Shown piece after piece: positions 31,508-42,200 of a stretch of DNA of 64,000 bases. A model generated the notes under the pieces. That model did no database searches. It was not told where the DNA came from and saw only the letters and a program-made list of their open reading frames with translations. This DNA comes from Paenibacillus cymbidii. Its GTDB lineage: Bacteria; Bacillota; Bacilli; Paenibacillales; NBRC-103111. Position 1 is the first letter of the stretch. Each line of letters opens with the position of its first letter. A program made the position numbers and the translations under genes. The stretch covers positions 372,001 through 436,000 of the forward strand of contig NZ_SHLX01000001.1 of assembly GCF_004764705.1 (NCBI RefSeq). The letters are read 5' to 3'.

Positions 31508-32965
31508 TTGGCGACGCTTAATGTGACCAGTATCGGGCAGACGGCGGTACAATTTTATATTTCCGATCTTGGCTCGCCGTGGAATAGCAGTAACTATAAA
31601 AAAGCTGCAATGGGCAGCAGCATGATAACGAATGGGCAAACAAACGATCCTCCGATTTACAGCGGGGGAGCTGCTGCTGTCTATCCGCCGACTCTTGGCA
31701 CTTCTTACACGACCAGTTGGGGCGATGCGACGGGATTTACTGCGGGCAACCTTTACAATGGTTACGGGTATGCACAAGCGGCGAACGGTTCGTGGTACAA
31801 TGCCGGTTCCGTTTCATTTCGCACGAAGCCTCCCAACCTGACGGGATTAAGCGGTTATAGCGGAGTCTCGAATGGCAACCCGTATGTTCGATTAAGTTGG
31901 GCGCAAGCGAACGGCGCCACCCAATATTCTATTACTTGGACAGGAACGTATAGCGGAAGCGCTTCTGTCGGTGCGCAATCGAGCGCGGATATTGTAGATA
32001 CGATTGTTTTCGGCGGTACCTACTATTTTACGGTTACTCCCATTAACGCAAGCGGAAGCGGCGGCAGTCAAACGACGAATGGAATTTTCGTTAGCATTCC
32101 GCTTCCGAGTGGAACGCCATTTGTCTCGTTATCCGCATCTTCCAATCGAACAATCAATGCGTCATGGACGGCCGTTACGTATGCCACCAATTACAAGGTT
32201 ACTTACCAAAGAACCGGTATAACCGAAACAACGGCCGACAACACGGCCAGCACGAGCGTAAGCTTCCAGGTCGATGCCGAATACAAGCAATATACGATCA
32301 AAGTGACGCCACAGAATAGCAGTGGCTCGGGCACACCTGACAGCAAAACCGTTTGGTCGTTGGATGAAACTGCTCCGAGCATCAACACTTTTTTTGTTAC
32401 GGAAGAATTAGCTAATGAAATAACTGTTTACTCAAGCGGAAACGATTCGGGTTCGGGGATTGCAGAATATCGGTTTTACCAAGACGGCAGTTATCGGGGC
32501 AAAACCGTAGGATCCGGCGGGGTCTATTTTACGTACAAAGATTTAACGCCCAACCATACATATACACTTGACGTCCGAGCAGTCGATCAGGTGAATCTCC
32601 TTTCCCCCGAAACGGGCATCACCAAAATTTACGGGAAAACCAAGTATGCAAGACCGCAAAATTTTGAATGGTTATCGCCGAAAACGTCGGGCGAAAGCTT
32701 CAGTTTGACCGCTTATGAATGGAATCAATTTACAGCGCGGATTGATTTGTTTCGGCAATATAAAGGGTTGAATGCTTACGGATTTACTACAATTACGCCG
32801 AATACGCCCGTTTATGCATGGATTTTTAATCAAGCGGTGAACGGTTTGAGCGGTTTGGCCGGTTATATGGGGACGAACGCCATTCCGCCCGAAAAGAATA
32901 CCGGCGATTCGATTCAAGCCTCTTTGTTCACAAATATGGTGCTGTCTCTCAATTCTATCCCCTAA
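31508..32965 (+). CDS. Fibronectin type III repeat phage structural protein
   Basis: A 485-residue protein. TTG 31508 (LATLNVTSIGQTAVQFYIS) is preferred because AGGAGG lies eight bases upstream; GTG 31499 overlaps the ribosome binding site. Residues about 110-205, 205-290 and 295-385 are FN3-like (PYVRLSWAQANGATQYSITW; INASWTAVTYATNYKVTYQ). The C-terminal 90 residues are unlike FN3. Such proteins decorate phage tail tips and can bind surface sugars. It is followed 27 bases later by the first giant fibre gene. Confidence 0.72.
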   Translation: MATLNVTSIGQTAVQFYISDLGSPWNSSNYKKAAMGSSMITNGQTNDPPIYSGGAAAVYPPTLGTSYTTSWGDATGFTAGNLYNGYGYAQAANGSWYNAGSVSFRTKPPNLTGLSGYSGVSNGNPYVRLSWAQANGATQYSITWTGTYSGSASVGAQSSADIVDTIVFGGTYYFTVTPINASGSGGSQTTNGIFVSIPLPSGTPFVSLSASSNRTINASWTAVTYATNYKVTYQRTGITETTADNTASTSVSFQVDAEYKQYTIKVTPQNSSGSGTPDSKTVWSLDETAPSINTFFVTEELANEITVYSSGNDSGSGIAEYRFYQDGSYRGKTVGSGGVYFTYKDLTPNHTYTLDVRAVDQVNLLSPETGITKIYGKTKYARPQNFEWLSPKTSGESFSLTAYEWNQFTARIDLFRQYKGLNAYGFTTITPNTPVYAWIFNQAVNGLSGLAGYMGTNAIPPEKNTGDSIQASLFTNMVLSLNSIP

Positions 32966-32992
32966 TCTGTTCTCGAAAGGAGCGTTTCCAAC

Positions 32993-35900
32993 ATGTCGGC
33001 TTTTGACTATAAGCTCAGTACGATTACGAAATATCGAGCGGGTACGATTGACGATCCGTACATCGACATCAACGAAACTCAAAAAATCATTCGCAATCGG
33101 GCCCAGCTCAGCGAAATTCCGAACCATTTCCACCGTGTTGTCGTAGAGGGATTTACGGAAGTTTCGGAATTGGACGGTGAACTGGAACCGACTCAATTCC
33201 TGGTCGATTATCAGGAAGGCATCGTTCATTTTCATGAGAATGCGGAAGGTAGTACCCGCTCTTTCGTCTACAAAGGGCGGGGCAATCATTATGTTTCCGC
33301 GGCGCGTGTCTGGACGCAGTACGAGAATGGCGAAGTGACGCAAACGTTGGAGGATATGATCGTTGCAGGAACCGAGGCCTTGGAAGGTATGGCCGAATTG
33401 ACGGAAGCGGTGGCCGAGGCACAGGAAGCGGTGAATGATGCGCAATCGGCTTTGACGGATCTGGAGAGCGCGAACGCTGCCATCCAGGCAGCGGAGACAA
33501 CAAGAGCGACTGCCGAGACGTCGCGCACAGCAGCTGAAACATCGCGGGCGACTGCGGAGACCGGTCGGGCTACGGCCGAATCGGGCCGGGTAACGGCAGA
33601 AACAAGCAGGGTGAGCGCGGAAACGACGAGAGCCGGCAACGAAACGACCCGGCAGTCGAACGAGTCGATACGCCAAACGCAAGAGACGGCGCGCCAGACG
33701 AATACGACGGCAGCCATCAACAGCGCCAACAATGCGGCTGCAGCGCTGGCGCATAAAGGGACGTACAGTGCCGCGACGGCCTACGTCCCGAACAATATCG
33801 TCCAGTACAACGGCACCGCGTATATGTGCGTGGCCAACACGACGGGCAATACGCCAAGCTCCGCTTCCGCGTATTGGAAGAAGCTGAACAACTTCAACTG
33901 GCTCGGCACCTACTCGTCCGCTACGACATACATGTTCGGCGATTGTGTCGTCGACAGCGTCAACCAGAATGTGTATATGTCCATTGCCGACGCGAATCTG
34001 AACAATGCGCTGACGGTGACGGCAAAATGGCAATTGCTCGTTTCGGCGGCGAACGCGATTGCATCACTCACAACGACGAATACGAACATTTCCAGCGCCG
34101 AGTCCGGGCGGGTAGCGGCCGAAACTGCACGCGTTACGGCAGAGACGGGCCGAGTCAACGCGGAATCGGCGCGTGCCACTGCGGAAACAAGCCGCAGCAC
34201 GGCAGAGGGCGGGCGTGCCAGTGCGGAAACCGCTCGCGGATCGGCGGAAACAACAAGGCAAACGAATGAAACGAACCGGCAAACGAATGAAACGAACCGG
34301 GGGACCGCCGAAACGACCAGGTCGACAGCGGAAAGCGCCCGGGTGACGGCCGAATCGGGCCGGGTAACGGCAGAAACAAGCAGGGCGAACGCGGAAACGG
34401 CTAGAGCCGGCAACGAAACGACCCGGCAGTCGAACGAGTCGACTCGCCAAACGCAAGAAACGGCGCGCCAGACGAATACGGCAGCTGCCATCACCAGCGC
34501 CAACAATGCGGCTGCAGCGCTGGCGCATAAAGGGTTGTACAGTGCCGCGACGGCGTACGTGCCGAACAATATCGTCCAGTACAACGGCACCGCGTACATG
34601 TGTGTGGCCAATACGACGGGCAATGCGCCAGGCTCGGCTTCCGCGTATTGGAAGAAGCTGAATAACTTTAACTGGCTCGGCACATATTCAACTTCGACGA
34701 CATACATGTATGGTGACTGTGTTGTTGATAGTATTAATCAGAATGTTTATATCTCGATTGCAGATTCCAATTTGAATAATGCACTATCGATTACTGCAAA
34801 ATGGCAACTTCTTGTTTCTGCTGCAAGTACTATTGCAACACTCAATACTACTAATACCAATGTTACAAATGCAGAGTCTGCCCGAGTTACAGCAGAAAGT
34901 GGGCGTGTAACAGCAGAGACGGGCCGTGTGAATGCAGAGACGTCTCGTGTAACTGCGGAAAGTGGGCGGGTATCAGCAGAATCGAGCAGGGTGACCGCTG
35001 AATCTGGCAGAGACTCGGCAGAAACAACACGTGGTACGAATGAAACTACTCGACAATCCAATGAATCAACAAGGCAAACAAATGAAACCAATCGTGGAAA
35101 CGCAGAAACGGTAAGAGCATCTGCTGAGTCAGGAAGAGTCACAGCGGAAAGTGGTCGAGTTTCGGCTGAAACAACTAGAGGGAGTAACGAAACGGCAAGG
35201 CAGTCAAATGAATCGACTAGACAGTCGCAGGAAACCACACGTCAAACAAATACAACGAATGCAATAAATAATGTCAATGCGGTTGCTAATGCCACAAAAC
35301 ATTTAGGAGCCTATAATGGTTCAATCGCTTATGTACCCAATAATGTTGTTTCCTACAATGGATCTTCTTATATGAACATCGTCGCCTGTACTGGAATCTT
35401 ACCAACAGATACTTCAAAATGGCAGTTGGTCTCCCAAAAAGGCGATCAGGGAATTCAAGGTAATCAGGGGGTACAGGGACCGAAAGGTAGCCAATGGAGA
35501 GGCGCATACAACGGGGCAACGGCTTATTTAGTTGATGATGTTGTTTCTTTTAATGGTAGTTCATACATATGTATCCTAGCTTCTACTGGTAACGCACCAA
35601 CTAACACAACTTATTGGTCCATAGTCGCTGCCAAAGGTGCAGATGGGGCAGGATCAGGAACAGTTACAAATGTAACATCAGCAAATAGCGATATTACTGT
35701 TGCGAATGGTACGAGCACTCCTACGCTAACACTCAATTCAGGTACAGGGGCAAATCAGATTGTCAAATTAGATGGCAGTGGGAAACTACCGCTAACAGCG
35801 ATCCCAACAAGTATTACTCCTGACTGGTCGAATGTAACCAATAAGCCAACCTCAATTGTATCTGATATCGATGATGCGGTTAGCAAAAAACATTCTCATT

Positions 35901-38900
35901 CCAATAAAGCTGTATTAGATGCGACCACGGAGAGTTTTACGACTACTTATAAATCAAAGATAGACGGGATATCATCTCAAGCAACGAAGACAACTGTTAC
36001 ATCAGTAGGTAGTGGAAATATTGAGATCGATGGTGTAACCAAGAATGTTTACTCACATCCGGCGGGTGAGGGAAATCATCATGTCCCTGCAACTGGAACA
36101 AGCAATAATGGAAAGTTTCTGAAAGCTGGAGCAACTGCCGGAAGTGAATCTTGGACATCAATAACCGTTGGAGATGTATCTGGCGCTGCTCCTTTGGCAT
36201 CTCCAAATTTCACTGGGACAGTTGTACTACCAAGCACAACATCAATTGGAAATGTATCAGCGACTGAATTGGGATATCTCGATGGTGTTTCTAGTCCGAT
36301 TCAAACACAATTAAATCAGTTGGCTGACTCGGATACTACAGGAAAAGTGTGGACACACAGTTCAAATGAGATTATCGGCTGGTGGAACTCTGTCTGCTAT
36401 GGCAATGGTCTATTCGTTGCTATTGGTGGAAGTATAAATGGCCTATGGTCTGTTATCACTAGTCCAGACGGTATCAATTGGACTGGTAGGGTAGCTCCCG
36501 ATGGAACGGGATGGAATGCTATTTGTTTTGGCAATGGTATGTTTGTAGTTGTTCCAACTGAAAATGGAACAGGATACGTTCTTTCATCCTCAGACGGAAT
36601 AAGCTGGACAAAACGAAGTTCGGCTCCTGGTGATTACACTTCGATATGTTATGGCAATGGTCTTTTTGTAGCTGTGAATAATAATAGTAGTATCAATCAG
36701 GTCATGACTTCACCAGATGGAATTAACTGGACTACGCATTCGACACCATCCAGTGATTGGAGATCCATTTGTTATGGCAATGGGATATTTGTAGCTGTAT
36801 CTGATTATGACTCAGGGGGCAAATATGTGATGACCTCCCCTGACGGAATCACTTGGACTGATTACACGACATCTGATAGACACTGGGAGGCTGTCTGCTA
36901 TGGAGATGGTCTGTTTGTCGTCGTAGGTACGAGTGGAACAGGCGACCGTGTTATGACAAGCCCCGATGGCGAGACATGGACACTTCGTAATAGTGCGGCT
37001 GATCATTACTGGCAATCAGTTTATTACGGGGATGGGCTGTTCGTTGCTGTTGGATACTCGGGTTCCTCTGCAACCAATCTAGTCATGACTTCCCCAGATG
37101 GAATTAATTGGACTGGTAGGACGACAGAAACGGATGAATGGTATGGAGTCTGCTATGGGAATGGTGTATTCGTAGCCACAGCTCAAAATGGTGCAGAAGG
37201 AAGTATCATGACGTCTGGAAAAACAGTTACGGACTTGAGCGAATTCGCTTCGAAACGTTATGTTCAAGACACTCTTGGCGGACGTGGGACGGTTGCAACT
37301 GGGTATTACGCCCATGCAGAGGGAGGATATACAGTTGCAGAAAGTCGCGGTGCCCACACTGAAGGTCAATTCACCAGAGTCAATATAACTTACACCGACG
37401 TTGAGGGTGGAAATCTAAGTATAAACCCTGACTTAACACTCGAAAATTACGATGAAATGATTCCTTATGCAGGCCATGCTGAGGGATACGATACCCTAGT
37501 GACGGGAATGGGTGGTCATGCTGAAGGGATGCATACAAAAGCTACTTTTATAGCTGCACACGCTGAGGGATGGTCCACAGAAGCATCAGGTTCTGCGTCT
37601 CATGCTGAAGGATCTGGCACAACTGCATCTAATAATTACGCCCATTCTGAAGGTAGTTACACAATTGCATCTGGAGAGAGTTCCCATGCTGAGGGTAGTA
37701 ACACAACTGCATCTGGTTCTTCTTCTCATGCTGAGGGACTAGGAACAGAGGCATCTGGTGACTATTCCCATGCTGAAGGATATCAAACAACTGCATCTGG
37801 CGATTATTCACATGCCCAAAATGAAAGAACTATTGCAGCTGGTAAAAGCCAGACTGTTATCGGTAAATTTAATAGCCCTCAAGGACATTCAGAATCACTT
37901 TCATCTTCGGATTTGGCATTGATTGTTGGCAAGGGTACAAGTGATTCTGCTCGTTCTAATGCGTTGGAGCTATCATGGGAAGGAATTATGAGCCTTTCTG
38001 GAGATGTTAATATTGGATTAGAAGATACTTGGACTATTAGAAGTAGTGCTGCTGATAATGCATGGATGTCAGTTTGTTATGGTAATGGAATGTTTGTCGC
38101 CGTTGCGCAATCAGGTACTAGTGGCAACCGCGTTATGACATCTCCTGATGGTATTAACTGGACTACTAGAATTCCTGCTGCTGATAATAGCTGGAATTCA
38201 GTTTGTTATGGTAATGGAATGTTTGTCGCCGTTGCGCAATCAGGTACTAGTGGCAAGTATGTTATGACATCTCCTGATGGAATTAACTGGACGAGTCGTT
38301 CTAGTGCAGCAGATAATGCATGGCGTTCGGTTTGCTATGGCAATGGAATGTTTGTAGCCGTAGCATATACTGGTACTGGTAATCGAGTAATGACATCTAC
38401 CAATGGTATTAACTGGACTATTAGAAGTAGTGCTGCCAATAATGACTGGCTTTCGGTTTGCTACGGAAATGGATTGTTTGTGGCAGTATCATGGACTGGT
38501 ACTGGTAATCGGGTAATGACATCCCCTGATGGAATTACTTGGACCTCTAGAACCAGTGCTGCTGACAATGAATGGCAGTCGGTATGCTATGGCAATGGAT
38601 TATTTGTGGCCGTAGCAGCTACTGGCACTGGTAATCGAGTAATGACATCTGCTGATGGAATTACTTGGACTGCAAGGACGTATCCTATTGATAACGGCTG
38701 GCTTTCAGTTTGTTATGCTAATGGATTATTCGTAGCGGTAGCATGGACTGGTACTAATGGCAAGTATGTTATGAGTTCTCCTGATGGCATTAACTGGACG
38801 AGTCGTTCTAGTGCTGCTGATAACCAATGGCGTTCAGTTTGTTATGGCAATGGAATGTTTGTCGCCGTTGCGCAATCTGGTACTGGTAATCGCGTGATGA

Positions 38901-38983
38901 CAAATAATTTACTTCTTAAAAATAGATTGAGCACGCTGGCAAATGATCTTAATTCAATGAAATCAAATTGGGGGGCGTTCTAA
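32993..38983 (+). CDS. Giant modular tail fibre protein 1
   Basis: A 1996-residue protein; AAGGAG precedes ATG 32993. From N to C: a virion-attachment domain (1-120); three rounds of an Ala/Thr/Glu-rich coiled-coil array (ETARxTAESGR, about 160-240, 365-500, 620-760) each followed by wall-binding-like segments (AYVPNNIVQYNGTAYMC); a short collagen-like GxxGxxG stretch (about 820); a classical fibre region (900-1115); a seven-repeat propeller (1120-1408); a YadA-like HAEG beta-roll (1438-1620); a second seven-repeat propeller (1680-1970); and a coiled-coil end. Codon usage changes abruptly near base 34,680, inside the second round, from GC-rich to AT-rich. This looks like a receptor-binding fibre assembled by recombination. 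Confidence 0.85.
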   Translation: MSAFDYKLSTITKYRAGTIDDPYIDINETQKIIRNRAQLSEIPNHFHRVVVEGFTEVSELDGELEPTQFLVDYQEGIVHFHENAEGSTRSFVYKGRGNHYVSAARVWTQYENGEVTQTLEDMIVAGTEALEGMAELTEAVAEAQEAVNDAQSALTDLESANAAIQAAETTRATAETSRTAAETSRATAETGRATAESGRVTAETSRVSAETTRAGNETTRQSNESIRQTQETARQTNTTAAINSANNAAAALAHKGTYSAATAYVPNNIVQYNGTAYMCVANTTGNTPSSASAYWKKLNNFNWLGTYSSATTYMFGDCVVDSVNQNVYMSIADANLNNALTVTAKWQLLVSAANAIASLTTTNTNISSAESGRVAAETARVTAETGRVNAESARATAETSRSTAEGGRASAETARGSAETTRQTNETNRQTNETNRGTAETTRSTAESARVTAESGRVTAETSRANAETARAGNETTRQSNESTRQTQETARQTNTAAAITSANNAAAALAHKGLYSAATAYVPNNIVQYNGTAYMCVANTTGNAPGSASAYWKKLNNFNWLGTYSTSTTYMYGDCVVDSINQNVYISIADSNLNNALSITAKWQLLVSAASTIATLNTTNTNVTNAESARVTAESGRVTAETGRVNAETSRVTAESGRVSAESSRVTAESGRDSAETTRGTNETTRQSNESTRQTNETNRGNAETVRASAESGRVTAESGRVSAETTRGSNETARQSNESTRQSQETTRQTNTTNAINNVNAVANATKHLGAYNGSIAYVPNNVVSYNGSSYMNIVACTGILPTDTSKWQLVSQKGDQGIQGNQGVQGPKGSQWRGAYNGATAYLVDDVVSFNGSSYICILASTGNAPTNTTYWSIVAAKGADGAGSGTVTNVTSANSDITVANGTSTPTLTLNSGTGANQIVKLDGSGKLPLTAIPTSITPDWSNVTNKPTSIVSDIDDAVSKKHSHSNKAVLDATTESFTTTYKSKIDGISSQATKTTVTSVGSGNIEIDGVTKNVYSHPAGEGNHHVPATGTSNNGKFLKAGATAGSESWTSITVGDVSGAAPLASPNFTGTVVLPSTTSIGNVSATELGYLDGVSSPIQTQLNQLADSDTTGKVWTHSSNEIIGWWNSVCYGNGLFVAIGGSINGLWSVITSPDGINWTGRVAPDGTGWNAICFGNGMFVVVPTENGTGYVLSSSDGISWTKRSSAPGDYTSICYGNGLFVAVNNNSSINQVMTSPDGINWTTHSTPSSDWRSICYGNGIFVAVSDYDSGGKYVMTSPDGITWTDYTTSDRHWEAVCYGDGLFVVVGTSGTGDRVMTSPDGETWTLRNSAADHYWQSVYYGDGLFVAVGYSGSSATNLVMTSPDGINWTGRTTETDEWYGVCYGNGVFVATAQNGAEGSIMTSGKTVTDLSEFASKRYVQDTLGGRGTVATGYYAHAEGGYTVAESRGAHTEGQFTRVNITYTDVEGGNLSINPDLTLENYDEMIPYAGHAEGYDTLVTGMGGHAEGMHTKATFIAAHAEGWSTEASGSASHAEGSGTTASNNYAHSEGSYTIASGESSHAEGSNTTASGSSSHAEGLGTEASGDYSHAEGYQTTASGDYSHAQNERTIAAGKSQTVIGKFNSPQGHSESLSSSDLALIVGKGTSDSARSNALELSWEGIMSLSGDVNIGLEDTWTIRSSAADNAWMSVCYGNGMFVAVAQSGTSGNRVMTSPDGINWTTRIPAADNSWNSVCYGNGMFVAVAQSGTSGKYVMTSPDGINWTSRSSAADNAWRSVCYGNGMFVAVAYTGTGNRVMTSTNGINWTIRSSAANNDWLSVCYGNGLFVAVSWTGTGNRVMTSPDGITWTSRTSAADNEWQSVCYGNGLFVAVAATGTGNRVMTSADGITWTARTYPIDNGWLSVCYANGLFVAVAWTGTNGKYVMSSPDGINWTSRSSAADNQWRSVCYGNGMFVAVAQSGTGNRVMTNNLLLKNRLSTLANDLNSMKSNWGAF
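33490..35270 (+). repeat. Coding repeats: ETAR coiled-coil plus sugar-binding-like units
   Basis: Three large units of about 600-700 bases occur in the fibre 1 gene. Units one and two are near-identical in DNA over long blocks (for example around 33,580-33,900 and 34,350-34,670). The third, and the end of the second, encode almost the same peptides with different codons. Within each unit the seven-residue AETxRxT pattern is itself repeated many times. Confidence 0.85.
36349..37216 (+). repeat. Propeller cluster 1: seven repeats (fibre 1)
   Basis: Seven consecutive copies of a ~40-residue unit, W-x-SVCYGNGLFVAV ... VMTSPDGINWT. Counting the YGNG/YGDG cores gives exactly seven. The pattern fits a seven-bladed beta-propeller of the BNR/sialidase-like type. 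Confidence 0.75.
37306..37840 (+). repeat. YadA-like HAEG beta-roll repeats (fibre 1)
   Basis: About a dozen copies of a 14-residue unit (42 bases), SHAEGxxTTASGxY, with some longer insertions at the start. This matches the head repeats of trimeric adhesins such as YadA, which form a left-handed parallel beta-roll, and supports a trimeric fibre. Confidence 0.8.
38029..38910 (+). repeat. Propeller cluster 2: seven repeats (fibre 1)
   Basis: Again exactly seven copies of the SVCYGNGMFVAVA / VMTSPDGINWT unit, more uniform than cluster 1. Several pairs are near-identical in DNA, a sign of recent duplication or gene conversion. Confidence 0.75.
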
Positions 38984-39288
38984 TGGGAGTGGTAGATAAG
39001 CGTTTGGGCAAGGGTACACTAACAACGAGTAATGCAACACTTTACACTGTACCAAACAGTACAACGACGTACATTAAGGCAGTCAATATCTGCAACATAT
39101 CGGGCAGTAGTGCAACGGTTACGTTAAAATTTGCAGGAACCGAGATTCTAAATGGTCAAGCTATTGAAGCGAACAATAGCCTTGCTGTTTTCTTTGATCA
39201 GATTTTAAATGCAACGGAATTGATTGAAGGACTTGCTAGCGCAGGATCTGCGATCACGTACTACATCAGTGGTAAAGAGGTAAGCTAA
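38983..39288 (+). CDS. Small virion-associated protein between the fibre genes
   Basis: A 101-residue protein whose ATG overlaps the fibre 1 stop (TAATG). It is beta-rich (TLYTVPNSTTTYIKAVNICN, SATVTLKFAGTEI, GSAITYYISGKEVS) with no signal peptide. This pattern is common in small phage accessory proteins placed between fibre genes. A fibre cap, chaperone or decoration role is possible but not shown. Confidence 0.65.
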   Translation: MGVVDKRLGKGTLTTSNATLYTVPNSTTTYIKAVNICNISGSSATVTLKFAGTEILNGQAIEANNSLAVFFDQILNATELIEGLASAGSAITYYISGKEVS

Positions 39289-39290
39289 TT

Positions 39291-42200
39291 ATGCCGAATA
39301 TCAATGATCTAAAGATAAACAATCGTAAGACGAAGAATGATACGGATATAGGCAAAGGATTGATCGCTAATGCTCTAACTGGCGCTGGAGTACCAGCGAC
39401 TAGTATAGATTCCTTTGCTACCTTGGCTTCAGATATCGCTGATACAAAGGTTATGCCAGGTATAAATTGGACTTCACGGACAAGTGTAATAAACTATGAT
39501 TGTAGGTGTGTTTGCTACGGGAATGGTTTATTTGTAGCCGTGGCAGCTCCTACTAGTACTCTTACTGGAAGCCTTGTAGCGACCTCTCCTGACGGAATAA
39601 GCTGGACTGCTAGAACACCTGCGGATAGTAACTCTTGGAACTCTGTCTGCTATGGAAACGGCTTATTTGTAGCAGTATCAAATACTGTCGGTACAGGTGC
39701 TCGGATCATGACTTCACCTGATGGTATTAATTGGACTGCAAGAAGTAGTGATGCTGATACTATATGGCAATCAGTTTGTTATGGTGATGGGCTCTTCGTT
39801 GCAGTATCAGATGCAACTAGCGGTGTAGAAACTCGCGTGATAACCTCTCCCGATGGCGTTAACTGGACTTCTAGAACGAGTCCCATTCAATCGTGGCAGT
39901 CTGTCTGTCATGGCAATGGACTATTTGTAGCTGTTGCATCTACTGGAACAGGCAATAGAGTCATGACCTCTCCAGATGGTATCAACTGGACTAGCCGAAC
40001 AAGTGCTGCTGACCATATGTGGAACTCCGTTTGCTACGGGAATGGTCTATTCGTTGCTGTGAACCCTTCCCATACAGGCGGTAAATTCCCAGTACTGACC
40101 AATGAATCCGTAATGATTTCTCCAGATGGTATTGACTGGGAGCTAATCACTTTTGATGTGTCATTAAGTTGGTATTCCGTTTGTTATGGAAATGGATTAT
40201 TTGTGGCAGTAGGACGCTCTGGTACAGACCGAGTGATGACAAGTTTAGATGGCATGAGCTGGACTCTAAGGGCAGGTATAGCAAGTAAAAACTGGAGTTC
40301 TGTTTGTTACGGAAATGGTATCTTTGTAGCGACAAAGACTAGCGACGTTAGCGAAAATAGTGTTATAACCTCAGGTGAAATGTTAGCCCCAGAACTACCT
40401 GTCTTATTCGAAGACTATACTGATGGAAAGTCTCTCATTGCCGCGGCCATTACGAATCAAGGAGTTTCAACTTCTTCCTCGGACTCCCTTACTACGATGG
40501 CAACAAAAATTGGAACAATTGAAACCGCAGTACTACCAGGAATAAAGTGGACTTCTAGAACACAGGCCAATAATAATAATTGGCAATCAGTGTGCTACGG
40601 TAATGGACTCTTTGTAGCTATAGCAAATTCAGGTACAGGAAATCAAGTGATGACTTCACCTGACGGAATCACTTGGACAGAAAGAACTACCCCAGTAAAC
40701 AATTATTGGAATTCAATTTGTTACGGCAATGGTTTGTTCGTTGCTGTTTCCTTTGATAGTTCTAACAACCAAGTAATGACAAGTCCAAATGGAACTACTT
40801 GGACTGCCAGAACAAGCGCAAATGACAACTGGTGGCAGTCCGTTTGTTACGGCAATGGTTTATTTGTCGCTGTAGCAGGTACAGGCAGTGGTAATAGAGT
40901 CATGACTTCACCGGATGGCATCAACTGGACTTCTCGAACGAGTGCTGCTAATAATTACTGGCTCTCCGTTTGTTATGGAAATGGGCTATTTGTTGCCGTG
41001 TCAGGTACAGGAACTGGAAATAGAGTTATGACAAGTACGGATGGTATTAACTGGACAAGCAGAACAAGTGCTGCTGACAATGCTTGGGTCTCTGTATGTT
41101 ATGGGAATGGCTTGTTCGTTGCCGTTTCAACCAATGGAACTGGAAATCGAGTTATGACTTCACCAGATGGTATTAACTGGACAATCCGTACAAGTGCTGC
41201 TAATAATAGCTGGTATGGAATTGGCTATGGGAATGGTCTGCATGTAGCTGTAGGTGCATCGGGAACAGGCAATCGCGTTATGACAAGCCCCGATGGTGAG
41301 ACGTGGACTATACAAACAAGTACTGCGGATAATAACTGGAATTCAGTCTGTTATGGTAATGGTACATTCGTCGCGGTAGCTACAAATGGACCAGGGAACC
41401 TCGTGATGACTTCGGGTATATCAGGACAGCTTGGCACTTATCTAGGTACAGTAAGTAGTGAAAAAGACGCTATCATACAATCAATTATTGCACGTGGCGG
41501 TTCATCTGCATCTCAGGGAGATACATTACAAACATTAGCGGAGAAGATTAATGCATTACCTGCCTTACGTGCGGGAGTGATGTGGACAAATCGTACAAGC
41601 GCAGCAGATAATACATGGCGTTCAATCTGTTACGGTAATGGATTGTTCGTAGCTGTAGCTCAATCTGGTACGGGAAACCGCGTTATGACGAGTCCAGACG
41701 GTATAAACTGGACCATAAGAAGTAGTGCTGCTGATAACAATTGGAACTCAGTTTGTTATGGCAATGGGTTATTTGTAGCGGTAGCAACTTCTGGAACAGG
41801 AAACCGTGTCATGACAAGTCCTGACGGCATTAACTGGACTATAAGAACAAGCGCAGCAGATAATACATGGCAATCACTTTGTTACGGCAATGGGTTGTTC
41901 GTAGCCGTATCCTCTGATGGTACGGGAAACCGCGTTATGACGAGTCCAGAAGGTATTAACTGGACTATAAGAAGTAGTGCTGCAGATAATCAATGGATGT
42001 CAGTTTGTTATGGTAATGGATTATTTGTAGCTGTATCTGTTTCTGGAACAAACAACAGAGTCATGACAAGTCCTGACGGCATTAACTGGACTATAAGAAC
42101 AAGCGCAGCAGATAATCAATGGGCCTCTGTTTGTTATGGCTATGGCCTGTTTGTAGCGGTATCTGTCAATGGGACTAATAGGGCTATGACAAGCCCTGAT

